DNA of 64,000 nt from Pseudomonas marginalis (GTDB lineage: Bacteria > Pseudomonadota > Gammaproteobacteria > Pseudomonadales > Pseudomonadaceae), in NCBI RefSeq assembly GCF_008692035.1, contig NZ_VTFG01000001.1, forward strand, positions 992,001 through 1,056,000, read 5' to 3'. A program made the position numbers and the translations under genes. Below are positions 52,667 to 62,059 of this stretch, in pieces. How positions within the stretch are numbered: the stretch's first letter is position 1; the number at the start of each line of letters is the position of its first letter. The notes beneath the pieces are model-generated. The model was not told the origin of the DNA. It saw nothing but the letters and a program-made list of their open reading frames with translations, and ran no database searches.

Positions 52667-53361
52667 CCGGTGATGAACTGCGCATCCTGGCTGGCCAGGA
52701 ACAGCGCCACCGGCGCGATGTCGTCTTCCGGCGAGCCATAACGCCCGAGCACATTGGTGGGTGCCGGCGCGTCATAACTATCACCCCAGGTATCGGCCAC
52801 CGGCAGCAGGTTATTGACGGTGATGTTATCCACGCCCCATTCCCGCGCGGCCGAGCGGGTCAGCGCGCGTACCGCTTCCTTGGCCATGTTGTAGGGCGCG
52901 TAGCCTTGCAGGCCGATGATGCCGGCCAGCGAACCGAAGTTGATCACCCGCCCTGCGCCGCTGGCCTTGAGGTACGGGTAGCAGGCTTGCATGGTGCGCA
53001 GGTAGGCGATCGGGCCCATGTCCAGGTTGCGTTGCAGTTGTTCGACCGGCAACTCGAGCACCGAGGAAAACACCACGGACGGGTCGAATGCGTTATTGAC
53101 CAGAATGTCGATGCCGCCATAGGTGGCGACGACATTCGCCACCGCTGCGCTGACCTGCGCCGCATCAGCCAGGTCGCACACCACGCCGAGCGCCGTGCCG
53201 CCTGCGGCCTGGATATCGGCCACCACGCGCGCGACGTTTTCCGGGGTGCGCGACACCACGGCGACCTTGGCGCCCTGGGCCGCGAACAGCTTGGCCGTGG
53301 CGCGGCCGATACCACGTCCGGCACCGGTGACAATGGCGACTTTTGCGTTGAGTCGGGACAT
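52618..53361 (-). CDS. short-chain dehydrogenase/reductase
   Basis: 247 aa. NAD(P) loop VTGAGRGIGRATAKLFA, NNAF in place of the usual NNAG, catalytic Ser near VINFGSLAGI and YNMAK (Tyr-x-x-x-Lys in YAPYNMAKEAVRAL). C-terminal SLTPDGGQIID. Divergent from an HxlR gene, 78 bp away, which is probably its regulator. Two direct GATGAATT copies lie in that gap. Confidence 0.88.
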   Translation of the reverse strand: MSRLNAKVAIVTGAGRGIGRATAKLFAAQGAKVAVVSRTPENVARVVADIQAAGGTALGVVCDLADAAQVSAAVANVVATYGGIDILVNNAFDPSVVFSSVLELPVEQLQRNLDMGPIAYLRTMQACYPYLKASGAGRVINFGSLAGIIGLQGYAPYNMAKEAVRALTRSAAREWGVDNITVNNLLPVADTWGDSYDAPAPTNVLGRYGSPEDDIAPVALFLASQDAQFITGYSLTPDGGQIIDSAR

Positions 53362-53439
53362 GTGTTTTCTCCAGTCTGTGAGGGATGAATTTCAGCTAAG
53401 ATCCCCGCCGAGATGAATTCGCACAAGTAGGATGAAAAA

Positions 53440-53850
53440 GTGGCAGTCAGTATGGAAAACCAGACTAAAAGCGTTGAAAAGCTGAATATGCATGAAGAAA
53501 TGCGGCGTGCATTTTCACTGCTCAGCGGCAAGTGGAAACTGGAAATCATGTGGCTGTTGAACCAGCGGGTCTATCGGTTCGGCGAGCTGCGCAAGACCAT
53601 CGGCGGCATTACCCAACATATGCTCACGGCCCAACTTCGCGAGCTGGAAGACGATGGCCTGGTGACCCGCACGGTGTTCGCCGAAGTACCGCCCCGGGTC
53701 GAATATGAAATAACCGCCAAAGCCCGCGCGCTCGCGCCGACCCTGCAGGCGCTGATGGCGTGGTGGGCTGAATACGGCGAAAGCCTGCCGGTGAAGCCGC
53801 CATCCCGAGGGCGCACCGCGCTTCAACGCCCGCCAACACCGAAGCGCTAA
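53440..53850 (+). CDS. HxlR family transcriptional regulator
   Basis: 136 aa from GTG 53440 with AGGA seven bases before it; ATG 53452 is an alternative. HxlR winged helix: EEMRRAFSLLSGKWKLEIMWLLNQRVYRFGELRKTIGGITQHMLTAQLRELEDDGLVTRTVFAEVPPRVEYEITAKARAL. No conserved redox Cys near the N-terminus. Divergent from the SDR gene, so likely a local sensor-repressor. Confidence 0.9.
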   Translation: MAVSMENQTKSVEKLNMHEEMRRAFSLLSGKWKLEIMWLLNQRVYRFGELRKTIGGITQHMLTAQLRELEDDGLVTRTVFAEVPPRVEYEITAKARALAPTLQALMAWWAEYGESLPVKPPSRGRTALQRPPTPKR

Positions 53851-53916
53851 GTTTTTTACCCGCGCCGCCGATAACCCGTCATACCAATGACTTGCAGCGA
53901 CGTCCTGCGGGAAACC

Positions 53917-56526
53917 ATGCCGAACTCTCTCGCCCCTATCGTCCGCACCTTGTCCGACCGCAGCAGCCTGTCGCTGGCGCGCACGTCGCTGTTCAATTTC
54001 GTGGCGTTGCTGGCCCTGGTCTTTGCCGCCGCCGCCTATTCCCTGGTTTATCTCGCGCACGAACTGGATCACTCCGAACAGCAGGAAAGCGCGTTTTATA
54101 CGCGTAAAGCCGTGCAATCCCTGGAGAAGTCCCTGCGGGTGACCGTCAAGGACTACGCCTTCTGGAGCGATGCCTACAAGCACCTGCACATGACCGTCGA
54201 CAGCGACTGGGCCTACGCGCGCGGCAACGTCGGCGCCACGCTGTATCAGGACTTCGGTTTCCAAGGCCTGTTTGTGGCCGATAACGACAATCGCACGGTC
54301 TACTCGGTGATCAAGGGCGAGCTGCAAAGCGTCGAGCTCTCGCAGTGGCTCGACCAGCCCTTGACCGAAATTATCGAGCAGGCGCGTGCCGGGGCTGAAA
54401 ACGAAACACCGGTCACGGCGTTCATCAATGTACGCGGCAGCCCGGCACTGGTGGCCGCCGCCGCGATCACACCCGGCACCGACCCCACGGTAGTGCCCGA
54501 TGGCCGGCCGGCCTCGGTGTTGATCTTCGTCGATGTCCTCAACAGCGCCAAGTTGCACGCAATCGGCGATGAGTTCGGCGTGGGCAAGCTGCATGTGGCC
54601 ACGCCCGATGACATCGGCCAGACCCTGGTTTTCCCCCTGGGCGACAACGGCGCCGCCGGCAGCCTGCACTGGGAACCGGCCCGGCCCGGCCTGCGCTTGA
54701 TGGGCGTAGGCCTGCCGCTGCTGGGCCTGGCCGCGTTGCTGGTGTGCCTGATGACCTGGGTGATACTGCGCCGCACCACCGCCGCCGCCCTCGCCCTGGA
54801 TGCCAGCCACACCTCCCTGCTGGACAGCCAGGCCGCCCTGGCCACCAGCGAGGCGCGCTTTCGTGACGTGGTGGAGGCCAGCTCGGACTGGGTCTGGGAA
54901 ATCGATGTCGGCTGGCGTTTTACCTACCTGTCGGAACGCTTCGAAAGCGTCACCGGCCTGACCCGGCAAGCCTGGCTCGGGGCGGCCATGAGCGACCTGC
55001 TGGACACCGAGGCCGACCTGCTGTCGCAGTGGCTGAGCACTCCGGGCCGGCGCGTGGACATCAGTGTGCAATGCCGCTATATCGATGCCCAGGGACAGGA
55101 GCGCACAACCCGGCTGTCGGCCCGGGAAATGCCCTGTGGCGGGTTTCGCGGGACGGCCACCGACGTCACCGAAGAGGTCGAAGCACGTCGGCGCATCGAG
55201 TACCTGTCTCAACACGACGCCCTGACCGGGCTGCCCAACCGCACACGCCTGCAGGCGTTCCTGGACGGAAAACTCAAGGCCCTGCCCGGCACCGAGCAGC
55301 CGCTGGTGATGCTCAGCCTCGATCTGGACCGCTTCAAGCCGGTCAATGACCTGCTCGGCCACGCCGCCGGTGACCGGGTGCTTAATCAAGTGTCCGCCCG
55401 CCTGGCTGCTTGCGTGCGCCATGGTGACCTGGTGGCTCGCGTCGGCGGCGATGAGTTTGTGTTGATCCTCAGCGACGCCGGCAGCCAGGATGAAGTCGAA
55501 AGCCTGTGCCTGCGCTTGATCGAGTCCATCGAGCAGGCGATCAAAATCGACGAACAAGAGGTGTTTATCAGCGCCAGTATCGGCATTGCCCTGGCGCCCA
55601 CCGATGCCCGCGATGCCACCGAACTGCTGCGCTACGCCGATATCGCGCTGTATGAGGCCAAGGCGGCCGGGCGCAATACCTGGCGCTTTTACTCCGGGGA
55701 CATGAATACGCGGATCATCGAGCGGCGGCGCCTGGAGAGCGATCTGCGCTTTGCGATCAAGCACGCCGAACTGCGCCTGCACTTCCAGCCGCGCTATCGC
55801 ATCGCCGATGGGCAGATGGTCGGGGCCGAAGCCCTGGTGCGCTGGCAGCACCCGGTACGCGGGCTGATCGCCCCGGACACCTTTATTCCGATTGCCGAAG
55901 AATCGGGGCTGATCCTGGCGCTGAGTGACTGGGTACTGGCCACCGCGTGTGCGTGCGCGGCGCAGTGGCCGGACACGCTGTTCGTCTCGGTGAACCTGTC
56001 ACCCACCGAGTTCAAGCGCGGCAACCTGGTGGAGCGCGTGCGCCACGCCCTGGACGCCTCGGGTATCGACCCTGCGCGCCTTGAGGTGGAAATGACCGAA
56101 AGCGTCATGCTCGAGGACGCCGTCGGCGCACTTGAGGTGATGCGCACACTCAAGCAACTGGGCATCCGCATTGCCATGGATGACTTCGGCACCGGCTATT
56201 CGTCCCTCAGCTACCTGCGGGCGTTCCCGTTCGATGGCCTGAAAATCGACCGCAGCTTCCTCACCCGCCTGGAGGAAAGCGAGGATGACAAGGCGATTAT
56301 CCAAGCCATTGTCGGCTTGGGCCGTGCCCTTGCCCTGACGGTCACGGCCGAAGGCATTGAGACCGCTGAGCACCTGGCCATGCTCAAAAGCGTGGCGTGT
56401 GAAGAAGGCCAGGGCTACTTCCTCAGCCGACCGCTGGATATCGACGCATTCAACGGTTTGCTGGACGACTACTGCGCCGACGTCAGCGGAAAAAATGACT
56501 CGGGGTCTTGCCAAACTGTTTCTTGA
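53917..56526 (+). CDS. CHASE4-PAS-GGDEF-EAL cyclic-di-GMP protein
   Basis: 869 aa from ATG 53917 (GCGGGAAACC ahead); ATG 53887 would add ten residues. Helix 1 near 25-45, a periplasmic CHASE4-type domain (RVTVKDYAFWSDAYKHL ... DFGFQGLFVADNDNRTVYSV), helix 2 near 257-285, PAS (FRDVVEASSDWVWEIDVGWRFTYLSERFESVTGL), then GGDEF with intact RVGGDEFVLIL and an RHGD inhibitory site. The EAL domain has EALVRWQHP and DDFGTGYSSLSYL. Both synthesis and breakdown of cyclic-di-GMP are possible. Confidence 0.93.
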   Translation: MPNSLAPIVRTLSDRSSLSLARTSLFNFVALLALVFAAAAYSLVYLAHELDHSEQQESAFYTRKAVQSLEKSLRVTVKDYAFWSDAYKHLHMTVDSDWAYARGNVGATLYQDFGFQGLFVADNDNRTVYSVIKGELQSVELSQWLDQPLTEIIEQARAGAENETPVTAFINVRGSPALVAAAAITPGTDPTVVPDGRPASVLIFVDVLNSAKLHAIGDEFGVGKLHVATPDDIGQTLVFPLGDNGAAGSLHWEPARPGLRLMGVGLPLLGLAALLVCLMTWVILRRTTAAALALDASHTSLLDSQAALATSEARFRDVVEASSDWVWEIDVGWRFTYLSERFESVTGLTRQAWLGAAMSDLLDTEADLLSQWLSTPGRRVDISVQCRYIDAQGQERTTRLSAREMPCGGFRGTATDVTEEVEARRRIEYLSQHDALTGLPNRTRLQAFLDGKLKALPGTEQPLVMLSLDLDRFKPVNDLLGHAAGDRVLNQVSARLAACVRHGDLVARVGGDEFVLILSDAGSQDEVESLCLRLIESIEQAIKIDEQEVFISASIGIALAPTDARDATELLRYADIALYEAKAAGRNTWRFYSGDMNTRIIERRRLESDLRFAIKHAELRLHFQPRYRIADGQMVGAEALVRWQHPVRGLIAPDTFIPIAEESGLILALSDWVLATACACAAQWPDTLFVSVNLSPTEFKRGNLVERVRHALDASGIDPARLEVEMTESVMLEDAVGALEVMRTLKQLGIRIAMDDFGTGYSSLSYLRAFPFDGLKIDRSFLTRLEESEDDKAIIQAIVGLGRALALTVTAEGIETAEHLAMLKSVACEEGQGYFLSRPLDIDAFNGLLDDYCADVSGKNDSGSCQTVS

Positions 56527-57256
56527 ACATGCTGGTAAATGCGCTGGGGCTTTCGTAGCCCAGCTCCAGGGCCACGTCGATAATCTTCTGCCCCACCGCG
56601 ATACGCTCCAGTGCCAGCAGCAGCCGCGCCTGCTGGCGCCATTGGCCGAAGGTCATGCCGGTGTCCTTGCGGAACAGGCGCTGGATGGTTTTCTGGTCGA
56701 GGGCCAGGCGCTCGCTCCAATCCGCCACGGTGGAGGCATCGCCCGGGTCCTCCTGCCACGCCAGGCAGATCTGCTGGATCCGCAGATCGGCAGGCTGCGG
56801 CAGCGACAGCGGCAAGGCCGGCAACAGCGCCAGCTCGTCGAGGATCAAGTGCATGATCCGCGCATCGCGGGAGTCTTCGGCATAGGGCGGTTTCAAGCTC
56901 ACAGAGGCCTTGATCAGCTCGCTGAGCAGCGGCGAGATACTCACCGCCTTGGTCTCGGTCGGCAGGTTGGGGAAACTGTCGGGGCGCACGAACACGCTGC
57001 GCATTTTCAGGGCGCCCACGCAGCGCAGGGAGTGCACGTGCCCGCAGGGCATCCAGAAGCCGCGATGGGGCGGCACCGTCCATTGGTTGTGCGCCGAATG
57101 CACCACCATCACGCCTTCGGTGGCGTAGAGTAATTGATGCTTTTCGTGACTGTGGTCGGGGATCACCCAGTTTTCCGGATAATCGGTGGCCGAACTGATG
57201 ACAGCCCAGTCGCCCTCATCGATTTCCTGCAAAAATTTATCCAGTGATTTGATCAT
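56483..57256 (-). CDS. AraC family transcriptional regulator with cupin sensor
   Basis: 257 aa from ATG 57256 (AAAGGGCGAA ahead). Cupin N-terminus: VIPDHSHEKHQLLYATEGVMVVHSAHNQWTVPPHRGFWMPCGHVHSLRCVG. C-terminal AraC helices (ERLALDQKTIQRLFRKDTGMTFGQWRQQARLLLALERIAVGQKIIDVALELGYESPSAFTSMFKKQFGKTPSHFF). Divergent from the Fsr-like MFS gene, 145 bp away; the probable regulator of that pump. The stop overlaps the GGDEF-EAL gene's end by 44 bases. Confidence 0.92.
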   Translation of the reverse strand: MIKSLDKFLQEIDEGDWAVISSATDYPENWVIPDHSHEKHQLLYATEGVMVVHSAHNQWTVPPHRGFWMPCGHVHSLRCVGALKMRSVFVRPDSFPNLPTETKAVSISPLLSELIKASVSLKPPYAEDSRDARIMHLILDELALLPALPLSLPQPADLRIQQICLAWQEDPGDASTVADWSERLALDQKTIQRLFRKDTGMTFGQWRQQARLLLALERIAVGQKIIDVALELGYESPSAFTSMFKKQFGKTPSHFFR

Positions 57257-57401
57257 TTCGCCCTTTTTACGATGGTTGCCTCCCGAATTACGCGAGACAG
57301 GCATTCCTGGCGAATCTAGCATAAGCTCTGAAACAAATTGAAATGGGCAGCCTGCTCAAGTACTCGCTGCCCCTGTTCGCTGCCTTGTATGGAATGCCTG
57401 C

Positions 57402-58613
57402 ATGTCGACCCTGACCGCATCACCTGCCGCCACCTCGAGTCCGCCCCAAGTAAGCCCGTTAGTCCTGCGTATCCTCGGCGCCTGTGCCCTGGCGCACCTG
57501 ATCAATGACCTGATCCAGGCCGTATTGCCGTCGATCTACCCGATGCTCAAGGCCAACTACGGCCTGACGTTTACCCAGGTCGGCCTGATCACCCTGACGT
57601 TCCAGCTGACCGCCTCGCTGCTGCAACCCTGGATCGGCTACCACACCGACCGGCATCCCAAGCCGTGGCTGCTGCCGGCGGGCATGGTCTGCACCCTGGT
57701 CGGCATCCTGATGCTGGCGTTTGTCGGCAGCTTCCCGGCGATCCTGCTGGCGGCAGGCCTGGTGGGCGTCGGCTCGTCGACCTTCCACCCGGAAACCTCG
57801 CGCGTCGCCCGCCTGGCCTCCGGCGGGCGCTATGGCCTGGCGCAATCGACCTTCCAGGTCGGCGGCAACACCGGCAGCGCGTTGGGGCCGTTGCTCGCGG
57901 CGGCGATCATCATTCCTTACGGCCAGGGCAACATCGCCTGGTTCGGGCTGTTTGCCGTGTTCGCGATCCTGGTGCTGTATGGCTTGAGCCGCTGGTACCG
58001 CAACCACCTCAACCTGTTCAAGCTCAAGCAAGGCGGCAAGGCCACCCACGGCTTGTCCAAGGGCGGCGTGACGTTTGCCCTGGTGGTGCTGGCGGTGCTG
58101 GTGTTCTCCAAGTACTTCTACATGACCAGCCTGACCAGCTACTTCACGTTCTACCTGATTGAAAAATTCCACCTGTCGGTATCGAGTTCCCAGATGTACC
58201 TGTTCCTGTTCCTCGGTGCGGTGGCCGTGGGCACCTTCGCGGGCGGGCCGATCGGCGACCGGATCGGGCGCAAGAAAGTCATCTGGTTCTCGATCCTCGG
58301 TGCCGCGCCGTTCACCCTGGCCCTGCCCTACGTCGACCTGTTCTGGACCGCCGTGCTCAGCGTGGTGATCGGCTTTATCCTCGCCTCGGCGTTCTCGGCC
58401 ATCGTGGTGTTTGCCCAGGAACTGGTGCCGGGCAATGTCGGCATGATCGCCGGGATCTTTTTCGGCCTGATGTTCGGCTTCAGCGGGATCGGCGCGGCCT
58501 TGCTCGGCCTGCTCGCCGACAGCCACGGCATCGAGTACGTCTACACACTGTGCTCGTTCCTGCCACTGGTGGGCATCCTGACGATACTGCTGCCGTCGAC
58601 CAAAGGCGTCTAG
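57402..58613 (+). CDS. MFS efflux protein, fosmidomycin-resistance (Fsr) type
   Basis: 403 aa. Twelve membrane segments. ILGACALAHLINDLIQAVLPSIYPMLKANYGLTFTQVGLITLTFQLTASLLQPWIGYHTDRHPKPW is the standard Fsr-family start, and GSSTFHPETSRVARLASGGRYGLAQSTFQVGGNTGSALGPL is the family's second signature. Exporter of fosmidomycin-like or other small compounds. Controlled by the divergent AraC gene. Confidence 0.9.
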   Translation: MSTLTASPAATSSPPQVSPLVLRILGACALAHLINDLIQAVLPSIYPMLKANYGLTFTQVGLITLTFQLTASLLQPWIGYHTDRHPKPWLLPAGMVCTLVGILMLAFVGSFPAILLAAGLVGVGSSTFHPETSRVARLASGGRYGLAQSTFQVGGNTGSALGPLLAAAIIIPYGQGNIAWFGLFAVFAILVLYGLSRWYRNHLNLFKLKQGGKATHGLSKGGVTFALVVLAVLVFSKYFYMTSLTSYFTFYLIEKFHLSVSSSQMYLFLFLGAVAVGTFAGGPIGDRIGRKKVIWFSILGAAPFTLALPYVDLFWTAVLSVVIGFILASAFSAIVVFAQELVPGNVGMIAGIFFGLMFGFSGIGAALLGLLADSHGIEYVYTLCSFLPLVGILTILLPSTKGV

Positions 58614-58723
58614 ACCGCCGATCATCGGATGGCTGTATGCCATTATCGTTTGGGCTCTGAAAAACCTGCGTGTGCGCTTACAATCCCCGGCTTCAACGCA
58701 CACCCAGGCAGACCCGGCACGAA

Positions 58724-59887
58724 ATGACGCTCGACCCTCCTACGATTTTGGCACTCACCGTTGCCCTGGCCGCTGCTGCTGCCCTGTACCTGGCCATAGA
58801 ATGGCGCAGCGTACGCGAACCTTCGCTGCTGTTCTGGAGCGCCGGTTTCGCCACCATCACCGTCGGCTCCACCCTGGCCCTGCTGCGCATCAATGGCTAC
58901 CTGCTCATCGGCATCTGGTTTGCCAACGGCTTGCTGGTGGCCGCGCACTGCCTGTTCTTGCTCGGGGTCGCGCGCTTTACCCAGGTACGCCTGTCGCCGC
59001 GATGGTGGCTGCTGCTGGCCGTGTGGCTGGGCATGCTGATGCTCCCGACCGACCTGCCGTGGTCCAAAGCCATGTTGGGCGTGCAGTCGCTGCTGGTCGC
59101 ACTGCCGACCCTGCGCGCCAGTTTCCTGCTGCGGCCCCACGGCCGATCATTGAGCATCGGCGCGGTGCAACTGCGTTATGTGCTGCTGGTCCACGGCATG
59201 TTCTACGTGGCCAAGGCGCTGTCGGTGGTGATCCCCGGCACCTTGATCGACCTTGCGGCGTTCAAGGGCGAGATCATCCAGGTGTCCCTGGTGGAAGGCG
59301 CCATGGCGATCATGCTGATTGCGCTGTCAATGACCGGCTCGGAGCGCTACCGCCGCGAACAGCAGATCGCCCGCCTCGCCGCCCGCGACCCACTCACCGC
59401 CCTCTACAACCGCCGCGCCCTCGACCTGCGCGCGCCGCGCCTGCTGGCCCAGGTGTCGGCGCAACAACCAGGCGCCCTGCTGCTGATCGATATCGACAAC
59501 TTCAAGTCGGTCAACGACCTCCACGGCCATACCGCCGGCGACCGCGTGCTGATCGCCTTGAGCGAGATGATTCGCGCCGTCGTGCCCCGAGGCGCGCTGG
59601 CCGCACGTTTGGGCGGTGATGAGTTTGTGATCCTGCTCAACCCGGCCTCGACCGAGCAGATCGTCGAACTGGGCAGCAGCCTGCGCGAGCAGTTCCAGCA
59701 ACTGGCCGCACAAACCTTCGCCACGCCCGCGCCGGTGACCCTGAGCATCGGCGCCACCCTGTTCGACCAGCCGCCGGCCAGCCTGGCGGCGCTGATCGAA
59801 CAGGGCGATACCACGCTGTATGAATCCAAGCGTGGCGGACGGGACAGCATTCGGTTGGTGGATCGGACCGGGGCCTACAGGTCGTAA
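58724..59887 (+). CDS. membrane GGDEF diguanylate cyclase
   Basis: 387 aa from ATG 58724. About six membrane helices in residues 1-200 (ILALTVALAAAAALYLAI, LLFWSAGFATITVGSTLALL, WWLLLAVWLGMLMLP). Then the GGDEF domain: RDPLTALYNRRALDL, IDIDNFKSVNDLHGHTAGDRVL, RLGGDEFVILL. The active site is intact, but the RxxD inhibitory site is missing (PRGAL), so product inhibition may be weak. Makes cyclic-di-GMP at the inner membrane; input unknown. Overlaps the convergent iolG gene by 13 bases. Confidence 0.92.
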   Translation: MTLDPPTILALTVALAAAAALYLAIEWRSVREPSLLFWSAGFATITVGSTLALLRINGYLLIGIWFANGLLVAAHCLFLLGVARFTQVRLSPRWWLLLAVWLGMLMLPTDLPWSKAMLGVQSLLVALPTLRASFLLRPHGRSLSIGAVQLRYVLLVHGMFYVAKALSVVIPGTLIDLAAFKGEIIQVSLVEGAMAIMLIALSMTGSERYRREQQIARLAARDPLTALYNRRALDLRAPRLLAQVSAQQPGALLLIDIDNFKSVNDLHGHTAGDRVLIALSEMIRAVVPRGALAARLGGDEFVILLNPASTEQIVELGSSLREQFQQLAAQTFATPAPVTLSIGATLFDQPPASLAALIEQGDTTLYESKRGGRDSIRLVDRTGAYRS

Positions 59888-60879
59888 CTGACCGCCACAC
59901 ACCTCCCCGTCCTCACCGACTCCAACGCACAATCTGCCAGATGCAGCGCATACAACCCGTCGCGCACACTGGTGGGCAGCGGCTGGCCGCTGTTCAGCGC
60001 ATCGATAAACCGGGTCAGCTCATTGCGATAGGCATCGGCGTAACGCTCCAGGAAGAAATGCTGCAACGGTTCCAGCGCTTCGGTGTGGTCGGCGCTCCAG
60101 TGGCGCAGGGTGCTGGGGCGATGGTTGTCGGTGAGCAGCACGCCAAGGGCGCCGGAGACTTCCACGCGCTGGTCGTAGCCGTACACCGCCTGGCGGCAGC
60201 AGTTAATATGGCATTGCTTGCCGGAGGCGGTACGCAGCAGGACCATCACGCTGTCGTAGTCGTCGATCTGTTCCAGGCTCGGGTCCACCAGGCGGCTGGC
60301 AATGGCGCTGACTTCCACCGGTTCCTCGCCGAGCAGGTGGCGGGCGGTGTCGAAGTCGTGGATGGTCATGTCGCGCAGGATGCCGCCGGAGTGTTCCAGG
60401 TAGTCCCGCGGCGCCAGGCCTGGGTCGCGGCTGGTGATGATCACCTGGCGCACCGCGCCGATCTGGCCGGCATCCAGGGCCTGGCGCAGGCGCAGCATGT
60501 CGGGGTCGAAACGGCGATTGAAGCCGAGCATCACCTTGCCGCCCTGGCGCTCCACGGCCTGGGCGGCGCTGCGGGCCTTGGCGATATCGAGGTCGATGGG
60601 CTTCTCGCAGAGTACCGCCTTGCCCTCGGCGACGGCGGCCAACAGCAGGTCGATATGGGTGTCGGTGGGGGTGCCGATGACCACGGCGTCGATGTCTTTG
60701 CGCGTGAGGGCGGCGGCACAATCGTAGGCCGCCTCGCAGCCCAGTTGGCGGCTGAGGGCATCGACGCCTTCGCGCCAGGGGTCGGCCACCAGCACCAGCG
60801 TGGCATTCGGGTGGGCGGCGACGTTGGCGGCGTGGATCCTGGCGATGCGCCCGGCACCTAGAACAGCGATACGTAGCAT
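59875..60879 (-). CDS. iolG: inositol 2-dehydrogenase-like Gfo/Idh oxidoreductase
   Basis: 334 aa from ATG 60879, with AGGAG ahead. Rossmann loop AVLGAGRIARIHAANVAAHP, the EKP motif in VLCEKPIDLD, and GGILRDMTIHDFDTARHLLGEEP with the HDFD active-site pattern of myo-inositol dehydrogenases. Oxidises an inositol or related sugar with NAD. It follows the LacI-type gene by 32 bases on the same strand. The substrate could be another cyclitol; the rest of the iol operon is not in view. Confidence 0.82.
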   Translation of the reverse strand: MLRIAVLGAGRIARIHAANVAAHPNATLVLVADPWREGVDALSRQLGCEAAYDCAAALTRKDIDAVVIGTPTDTHIDLLLAAVAEGKAVLCEKPIDLDIAKARSAAQAVERQGGKVMLGFNRRFDPDMLRLRQALDAGQIGAVRQVIITSRDPGLAPRDYLEHSGGILRDMTIHDFDTARHLLGEEPVEVSAIASRLVDPSLEQIDDYDSVMVLLRTASGKQCHINCCRQAVYGYDQRVEVSGALGVLLTDNHRPSTLRHWSADHTEALEPLQHFFLERYADAYRNELTRFIDALNSGQPLPTSVRDGLYALHLADCALESVRTGRCVAVSYDL

Positions 60880-60911
60880 GGTTGAACTCCTGATGTTGTT
60901 GGAGGGAGTAC

Positions 60912-61937
60912 TCAGTCCGGCAGGTTGAACGGGGTGACGATCTGCACCTGTGACGGCGCAATCGGCCCGGCCTTCCACAACCGGTGGTAGTGCAGGATGT
61001 GCAGGAACACGTGGCGGGCATCGATCTGCAGGTTGTGGTCGATGATCGCGGCGATTTTTTCGTCCAGCAGCAGTTGGCGGTTTTCTTCGTCGAGGTCGTG
61101 GCCGATAAACACTTCCAGCGGGCGACCCAGGGCGGCGAAGGCGTCGACAATCGCACGGTTGCCGCCGCCGACGCTGTACACCGCCTTGAGGCCGGGATGC
61201 TGTTGCAGCGCCTGGGTGACCCGCTCGAAGGTGCGCGGGTACACGCCATAGCCGCCGCTGACGTCCAGCACCCGCAGGTGAGGGGCTCGCCCGCGCAGCC
61301 AGGCGCGAAAGCCCATCTCGCGCTCCTCCTCGCCCCGGAACAACTCGCTGCCGATCACCACCGCCACGTCCTGGGGTAACGCCGGCAGCCAGCGCGACAT
61401 CAGGTAGGCGGCGGTCTGGCCGGCGGTGCGGTTGTCCATGCCGACGTAGCCGATGCGTTCGCTTTGCGGCAGGTCCGTCACCAAGGTCACCACCGGGATG
61501 CCCGCCGCGATCAGGTGCTTGACGGCCTGGTTCACCGCCGGTTCGTCGGCGGCCTTGAGCACCACGCCCTGGCTGCCGGTGTCGAGGCAGCGCAGCAACT
61601 GATCGTGCATGGCCTGGGGTTCGATTTCTTCGAACAGGTGAAAACGCGGGGCGATGCGAAACGGCGCGAGGCTGGCCAGTTGCGCGGTGATCGCCGCCTG
61701 CACTGCGGCGCTGAAACGCTGAGGGGTGTGCATGATCACGTCGACATGGAAGGTGCGCCCTACCGCCAGGCCGTTTTTCTCCTGGGATTCCAGTTCATCC
61801 AGCGCCTGCTCGATACGTCGGCGAGTCTGGGCGTGCACGCTGCCGCGCTGGTGCAGCACGCGGTCGACCGTGGCCTTGCTCACGCCCGCCTGGGTCGCGA
61901 GCTGCTTGATGGAGAAGTGTTTGGCGCGTTCGAGCAT
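60912..61937 (-). CDS. LacI family transcriptional regulator
   Basis: 341 aa. The N-terminal LacI helix-turn-helix (FSIKQLATQAGVSKATVDRVLHQRGSVHAQTRRRIEQAL) is in the variant found in sugar and inositol catabolism regulators. The sugar-binding-like domain follows (GVVLKAADEPAVNQAVKHLIAAGIPVVTLVTDLPQSERIGYVGMDNRTAGQTAAYLMSRWL). In one unit with the iolG-like gene, and divergent from the SDR/dioxygenase genes. Three phased TGAGGT repeats lie upstream. Confidence 0.92.
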   Translation of the reverse strand: MLERAKHFSIKQLATQAGVSKATVDRVLHQRGSVHAQTRRRIEQALDELESQEKNGLAVGRTFHVDVIMHTPQRFSAAVQAAITAQLASLAPFRIAPRFHLFEEIEPQAMHDQLLRCLDTGSQGVVLKAADEPAVNQAVKHLIAAGIPVVTLVTDLPQSERIGYVGMDNRTAGQTAAYLMSRWLPALPQDVAVVIGSELFRGEEEREMGFRAWLRGRAPHLRVLDVSGGYGVYPRTFERVTQALQQHPGLKAVYSVGGGNRAIVDAFAALGRPLEVFIGHDLDEENRQLLLDEKIAAIIDHNLQIDARHVFLHILHYHRLWKAGPIAPSQVQIVTPFNLPD

Positions 61938-61947
61938 GGGTTTCGCC

Positions 61948-62006
61948 TGAGGTGTTTATGAGGTCTTTTTTAGGCATTACTGAGGTTTTGCAATGCTAGT
62001 CTCAGT
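61948..62006. promoter_or_regulatory. phased TGAGGT repeats and inverted repeat in the LacI/SDR divergent region
   Basis: TGAGGT occurs at 61948-61953, 61959-61964 and 61981-61986, spaced by 11 and 22 bp, so all lie on one DNA face. The third also forms the left arm of ACTGAG-N16-CTCAGT (61979-61984 and 62001-62006). They lie between the divergent LacI gene (start 61937) and SDR gene (start 62060). Probable regulator sites; which protein binds is inferred. Confidence 0.5.
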
Positions 62007-62059
62007 TTTGTCCGGCGTCGAGCCGGGCAATCAAAACAACAACAATCCAGGAGAACCCC

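Noticed and set aside
53515..55851. 778-codon minus-strand open frame across the GGDEF-EAL and HxlR genes
   Set aside because: Antisense to two genes with clear domains; no recognisable motif and composition typical of a shadow frame.
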